Shown one piece after another: positions 6,667-8,958 of a stretch of DNA of 8,958 nt. Below the pieces are notes generated by a model, which was not told the origin of the DNA, made no database searches, and saw only the letters and a program-made list of their open reading frames with translations. The translations under genes were made by a program, and so were the position numbers. The stretch's first letter is position 1. The number at the start of each line of letters is the position of its first letter. Origin of the DNA: Oscillibacter sp. (GTDB lineage: Bacteria; Bacillota; Clostridia; Oscillospirales; Oscillospiraceae); assembly GCA_022796315.1 (NCBI GenBank), contig JAAWIL010000077.1:1-8958 (forward strand), read 5' to 3'.

Positions 6667-6917
6667 TACTTCACCCCCCAATGAAGCGCGAGGCGCAGCA
6701 CAATGACCACCGCCAGCACAATTCCAATGGACCACAGCATCACCAGGGGCATTCCCAATACCAGAACCGGCTTGTTTACCAGACTGATGATGGGCACAAT
6801 GCTGCACAGGATCACAATCAGGAACAGCACGGCGCAGACCTTCCCCTTCGGCGTGGTGGGATGTACGAACACAAAGGGCTTCAGCTGGGGTTCCTTCTGC
6901 TTTCTCTCTTCACTCAC
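6666..6917 (-). CDS. Small two-helix membrane protein, symporter accessory (DUF3311-like)
   Basis: An 83-residue protein with a charged N-terminus (1-24) and two hydrophobic helices at about 27-47 and 52-76. The segment NKPVLVLGMPLVMLWSIGIVL resembles the Pro...GxP...W pattern of DUF3311-type small proteins that are encoded beside sodium:solute symporters; this family match is from memory and needs a profile search. Small partners of this kind (for example YhdT next to PanF) are common but mostly uncharacterised. The start is GTG (6915-6917) with a perfect AAGGAGGT 7 nt upstream, so it is the first gene of the operon. Its TAA overlaps the symporter ATG by one base (TAATG), implying tight translational coupling and roughly equal amounts. 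It probably binds or stabilises the symporter in the membrane. Confidence 0.85.
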   Translation of the reverse strand: MSEERKQKEPQLKPFVFVHPTTPKGKVCAVLFLIVILCSIVPIISLVNKPVLVLGMPLVMLWSIGIVLAVVIVLRLALHWGVK

Positions 6918-7010
6918 ACAAAATACCTCCTTAGTTCACTCAGTTCCCGGGTTTCCCCGGCGGTACGATCGAAAAAAGGCGCGCACTTCTTTCAACGCCT
7001 GAATAATTAA

Positions 7011-7025
7011 GCAAAATTTGTGCCA
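7011..7025 (-). promoter_or_regulatory. Sigma-54 (-24/-12) promoter of the symporter-amidohydrolase operon
   Basis: On the minus strand the sequence TGGCAC-AAATT-TTGC has the invariant GG (7023-7024) and GC (7011-7012) separated by exactly 10 nt and matches the TGGCAC-N5-TTGC consensus at every fixed position. Predicted transcription starts near 6999, giving a leader of about 80 nt before the GTG at 6917. The neighbouring gene encodes a sigma-54 activator, which strongly supports the call. Confidence 0.9.
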
Positions 7026-7049
7026 CTTTTTAAGAGGGCCCTGAGAATC

Positions 7050-7072
7050 GGAAAATACAGAGGAAATTTTCC
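7050..7072. promoter_or_regulatory. A/T-rich inverted repeat between promoter and candidate activator site
   Basis: GGAAAAT (7050-7056) and ATTTTCC (7066-7072) form 7-bp arms with a 9-nt spacer, in an A/T-tract-rich stretch about 25-50 bp upstream of the -24 element. It could favour DNA bending (IHF/HU-like) between activator and polymerase. No exact IHF consensus was seen, so the role is only inferred. Confidence 0.3.
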
Positions 7073-7114
7073 ACTTTTTCACAAAAATGATTTCCGCAAA
7101 CTGGAAGAATGACA

Positions 7115-7154
7115 AACCGAAGGAATCCCTGCATGCGCAAGAATGCCTTCGGTT
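7115..7154. promoter_or_regulatory. Candidate upstream activator site (inverted repeat AACCGAAGG)
   Basis: AACCGAAGG (7115-7123) and CCTTCGGTT (7146-7154) are perfect 9-bp inverted arms separated by 22 nt, with a GCATGC palindrome near the centre. The centre lies about 135 bp upstream of the predicted start of the sigma-54 operon and on the promoter side of the regulator's terminator, the usual place for an enhancer bound by a sigma-54 activator. The wide spacer means it could instead be an RNA or cruciform hairpin. Confidence 0.5.
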
Positions 7155-7174
7155 CCCTGGGCGGAGGGTCCGAC

Positions 7175-7212
7175 AAAAAGGCGGAGTGATGTAGTTCTGC
7201 ATCACTCCGCCT
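7175..7212 (-). terminator. Intrinsic terminator after the sigma-54 activator gene
   Basis: On the minus strand a 13-bp perfect GC-rich stem (AGGCGGAGTGATG, 7200-7212, with CATCACTCCGCCT, 7179-7191) closes an 8-nt loop and runs into TTTTT (7175-7179). It stands about 145 nt after the regulator stop and separates regulator transcription from the sigma-54 operon. Confidence 0.88.
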
Positions 7213-7356
7213 GCATATTCAAAAAGAAGTCCCCGGTTTGGAAGGGTTGCGGGGGGAGAGATGCGTTTTTGCATCCCGATGCCGGCGCGACTTATCTTCA
7301 ACCGCGCTGACGATCTGCGGGAAGGCGCGCGCAGGGGGGATGGGCGCGACGGTTCC
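7213..7356. other. Non-coding stretch after the regulator gene
   Basis: This is the regulator's 3' untranslated stretch before its terminator; with 6918-7212 it makes the 439-nt gap that holds the sigma-54 promoter and candidate activator site. Here I see only a small hairpin, GATGC (7260-7264) with GCATC (7271-7275), and a G-rich run around 7248-7256. No gene is supported. Confidence 0.5.
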
Positions 7357-8760
7357 TTAAATCTGGTACTTTCGGAATTTGCGGGAGATGGTGGACTGGT
7401 TGGTTCCCAGCTGTTCCGCCACCTTATAACTGCTCTTGAACCGCTTTTTGTACTCGGTCAGGATATACTTCTCATAGGCGTCCATCATCTCCTGGAGGGA
7501 CCGCTTTCCAAAGGTGAAGGGCTCCGGCGAAAGATCCTGGAGGGTCTCACTGGAATAGAAGCGGTCCACATCCTCCCGGGTTAGGCAGTCGTTGGCGGAG
7601 AGCAGGGCCATCCGCTCCAGGAAGTTCCGCAGCTGGCGGACGTTGCCGGGAAACGGCCTCTGGGCGATGACCTCCATGGCCTCCGGAGAGACTGCCTTCC
7701 GCAGCTGGTACTTGCTGTTGAGCTGCCGGATGAAGTGCCGCACCAGGACGGGGATATCCTCTTTCCGCTCCCGCAGCGGAGGGATGCGGATGGGGATGAT
7801 GTTCAGCCGGTAGTACAGGTCCTCCCGAAAACTTCCCTCCCGCACCATGCCCTCCAGGTCCGCGTTGGTGGCGGCAATGAACCGCACGTCTGCCTGGATG
7901 GGTTCGTGGCCGCCCAGTTTGGTGTATTCTCTCTCCTGGAGAACCCGCAGCAGCTTTGATTGCAGGGAGACGGGCATGGTGCCGATCTCGTCCAGCAGCA
8001 TGGTTCCCCGGTTGGCGTGCTCCAGCAGCCCCTTTTTCCCCTTGGCGGACCCGCCGGTGAAGGCCCCGGCCTCGTATCCGAAGAGCTCCGATTCCAGGAG
8101 GGCGTCGGGAATGGCGCTGCAGTTCAGCCGGATGAAGGGCTGGCCGCGGCGGCTGCTGGCGTCGTGCAGGCGCTTTGCGAACAGCTCCTTTCCCACGCCG
8201 GATTCCCCGCGGATCAAGACCGTGGCATCGGTCTGGGCCACCAGGTTGATCTGCTCCATCACCTGGTACATGGCCTGGCTCCGGAAGATGATCTTCTCGG
8301 AATAGGCCCCGTTTTGGTCCGCGATCTTGACGAAGTCCTCAAAGACGTGCTGGCTCTTGCGCCGGGAGGACTCCAGACTGTCCGTGTAGTGCTGCAGGGC
8401 GGACAGCTCCAGCAGGTGGCAGATTACGTAGGCCACCGCGCCGGACTGGTCAAAATAAGGGACGCCCCGTACCAGGAAGATCCTCTCGTCGCAGGAAGAG
8501 GATTGGACGAGGAGAACCTCCTTTTTCTGCTGGAGCACCAGATCCACCGTGGAGACCTTCTCCCGGATAAGATACTGCCCCAGGACCTGGCTGTCCAGCT
8601 CCTGAACGACCTCGTTGGACCAGCCGGTCAGCTCCTCGTAGCGCCGGTTCGCAAAGAGGTATTGCCCCTCCCGGTCCGCAATCAGGATGCCGGACCAGCT
8701 GGTATCCATGGCTAGCTTCATCAACCTCTGATAGTGTTCCTGACCCTCAAAAAGCGGCAT
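7357..8760 (-). CDS. PAS-containing sigma-54-dependent transcriptional activator (enhancer-binding protein)
   Basis: A 467-residue cytoplasmic regulator. A PAS-type sensory domain occupies about 10-120 (ILIADREGQYLFANRRYEELTG at 25-46), then a linker helix (about 125-150), the AAA+ domain (about 158-390) and a C-terminal Fis/TyrR-like helix-turn-helix (about 443-465, KVAEQLGTNQSTISRKFRKY). The AAA+ domain shows Walker A GESGVGKE (185-192), the sigma-54-contacting loop GAFTGG (232-237; usual form GAFTGA), Walker B TMLLDEIG (253-260), sensor AATN (297-300) and FREDLYYRLN with the arginine fingers (311-320). There is no receiver domain, so the signal is probably a ligand or redox cue sensed by PAS. 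I prefer the ATG at 8758-8760, preceded by GGAAGGG; an in-frame ATG at 8773-8775 has a poorer site. It faces in the same direction as the sigma-54 operon and very probably activates it. Confidence 0.93.
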   Translation of the reverse strand: MPLFEGQEHYQRLMKLAMDTSWSGILIADREGQYLFANRRYEELTGWSNEVVQELDSQVLGQYLIREKVSTVDLVLQQKKEVLLVQSSSCDERIFLVRGVPYFDQSGAVAYVICHLLELSALQHYTDSLESSRRKSQHVFEDFVKIADQNGAYSEKIIFRSQAMYQVMEQINLVAQTDATVLIRGESGVGKELFAKRLHDASSRRGQPFIRLNCSAIPDALLESELFGYEAGAFTGGSAKGKKGLLEHANRGTMLLDEIGTMPVSLQSKLLRVLQEREYTKLGGHEPIQADVRFIAATNADLEGMVREGSFREDLYYRLNIIPIRIPPLRERKEDIPVLVRHFIRQLNSKYQLRKAVSPEAMEVIAQRPFPGNVRQLRNFLERMALLSANDCLTREDVDRFYSSETLQDLSPEPFTFGKRSLQEMMDAYEKYILTEYKKRFKSSYKVAEQLGTNQSTISRKFRKYQI

Positions 8761-8777
8761 TGTGATCCCTTCCATTG

Positions 8778-8806
8778 AACGTGTTCCATTACACGTTTAC
8801 ACGTTT
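8778..8806. promoter_or_regulatory. Three AACGTGT half-sites upstream of the activator gene (candidate operator)
   Basis: AACGTGT (8778-8784) and ACACGTT (8791-8797) form a perfect 7-6-7 inverted repeat, and the block ACACGTTT occurs twice in direct tandem (8791-8798 and 8799-8806). The cluster ends about 18 bp before the chosen start codon, so a bound protein could block expression. The binding protein is unknown; autoregulation is possible, but no such half-sites appear in the sigma-54 operon's upstream region. Confidence 0.5.
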
Positions 8807-8832
8807 TATGATGACTGCGGAAAGCCCTGCAT

Positions 8833-8852
8833 GGCCGGCGTCCTGGCCGGCC
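8833..8852. other. GC-rich hairpin upstream of the activator gene
   Basis: GGCCGG (8833-8838) pairs with CCGGCC (8847-8852) around an 8-nt loop, with a further few pairs if one base is bulged. No T-run follows on the minus strand; on the plus strand only TCCCCTTA follows. It may belong to the boundary with the repeat element; its role is unclear. Confidence 0.3.
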
Positions 8853-8862
8853 CATCCCCTTA

Positions 8863-8958
8863 GAGCCTGTTTAAAATCTCCCCGCGCATGTCTTGGCGGC
8901 GTATTTTCCGCCCTGACTGCGTTAAAAATCCTAGCCATCCGTCAGGATGCCTGCGGAT
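8863..8958. repeat. Left part of a MITE-like inverted-repeat element (copy B, cut by window end)
   Basis: The 18 bases at 8863-8880 are the inverted counterpart (16 of 18) of the end of copy A at 85-102, and both ends abut TTA. Bases 8921-8958 repeat bases 1-38 with one difference (position 8933 against 13). Between them a hairpin GGCGG/CCGCC (8895-8899 with 8908-8912) is visible. No coding capacity is seen. It lies just upstream of the activator gene and could bring or separate transcription signals. Confidence 0.7.

Noticed and set aside
6667..6807. N-terminal extension of the symporter
   Set aside because: The extra 47 residues are not membrane-like for this family and lie inside the small membrane protein gene; the coupled ATG at 6664-6666 is preferred.
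7062..7079. Second possible -24 element (AAAAAGTGG, also found at 7023-7031)
   Set aside because: The direct repeat of AAAAAGTGG is real, but no GC dinucleotide follows at the 10-nt spacing needed for a sigma-54 promoter.
6936..7301. Minus-strand open frame in the regulatory gap
   Set aside because: It runs through the intrinsic terminator, the inverted repeat and the sigma-54 promoter, and its translation shows no domain or membrane segment.
1..8958. CRISPR array, tRNA, rRNA or riboswitch
   Set aside because: No regularly spaced repeats and no cloverleaf or known riboswitch core was seen on either strand; the only repeats are the two end elements and short regulatory repeats.

Overview
The window looks like chromosomal DNA of a GC-rich Firmicute, most likely a gut-type Clostridia (Oscillospirales/Oscillospiraceae). 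The grounds are strong AGGAGG-type ribosome binding sites, an extended -10 promoter style, an SPL-family radical SAM protein and an ArsC/Spx-like protein of clostridial type, and a sigma-54 activator. This is an inference from sequence style; no taxonomic marker gene is present. All seven supported genes lie on the minus strand, so the transcriptional order runs from high to low coordinates.

Layout in transcriptional order. (1) 8863-8958: the left part of a short inverted-repeat element (MITE-like). The right part of a second copy fills 1-102, so the window is bounded by two copies in the same orientation. (2) 7357-8760: a PAS-AAA+-HTH sigma-54 activator, preceded by AACGTGT half-sites and followed by a convincing intrinsic terminator at 7175-7212. 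(3) 6918-7174: a regulatory region with a near-consensus -24/-12 sigma-54 promoter (7011-7025) and an inverted repeat about 135 bp upstream of the predicted start (7115-7154), the expected place for an activator site. (4) 3475-6917: a three-gene operon encoding an 83-aa two-helix membrane protein, a 494-aa sodium:solute symporter (start and stop codons overlapping) and a 543-aa metal-dependent amidohydrolase of the YtcJ type. (5) 2561-3190: a single-gene unit for a 209-aa membrane protein of unknown function, with its own extended -10 promoter and a 16-bp hairpin just after the stop. (6) 138-2380: an SPL-family radical SAM protein, an ArsC/Spx-like thioredoxin-fold protein and a tRNA-dihydrouridine synthase, probably one operon, with a clear promoter at 2423-2451 and a 4-bp GTGA overlap between the last two genes.

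The most interesting unit is regions 2-4. A dedicated sigma-54 activator with a sensory PAS domain appears to switch on import of a small organic compound by a two-component (small subunit plus symporter) sodium-driven carrier, followed by cytoplasmic hydrolysis by an amidohydrolase. The substrate cannot be read from the sequence. The other genes look like ordinary accessory or housekeeping functions.
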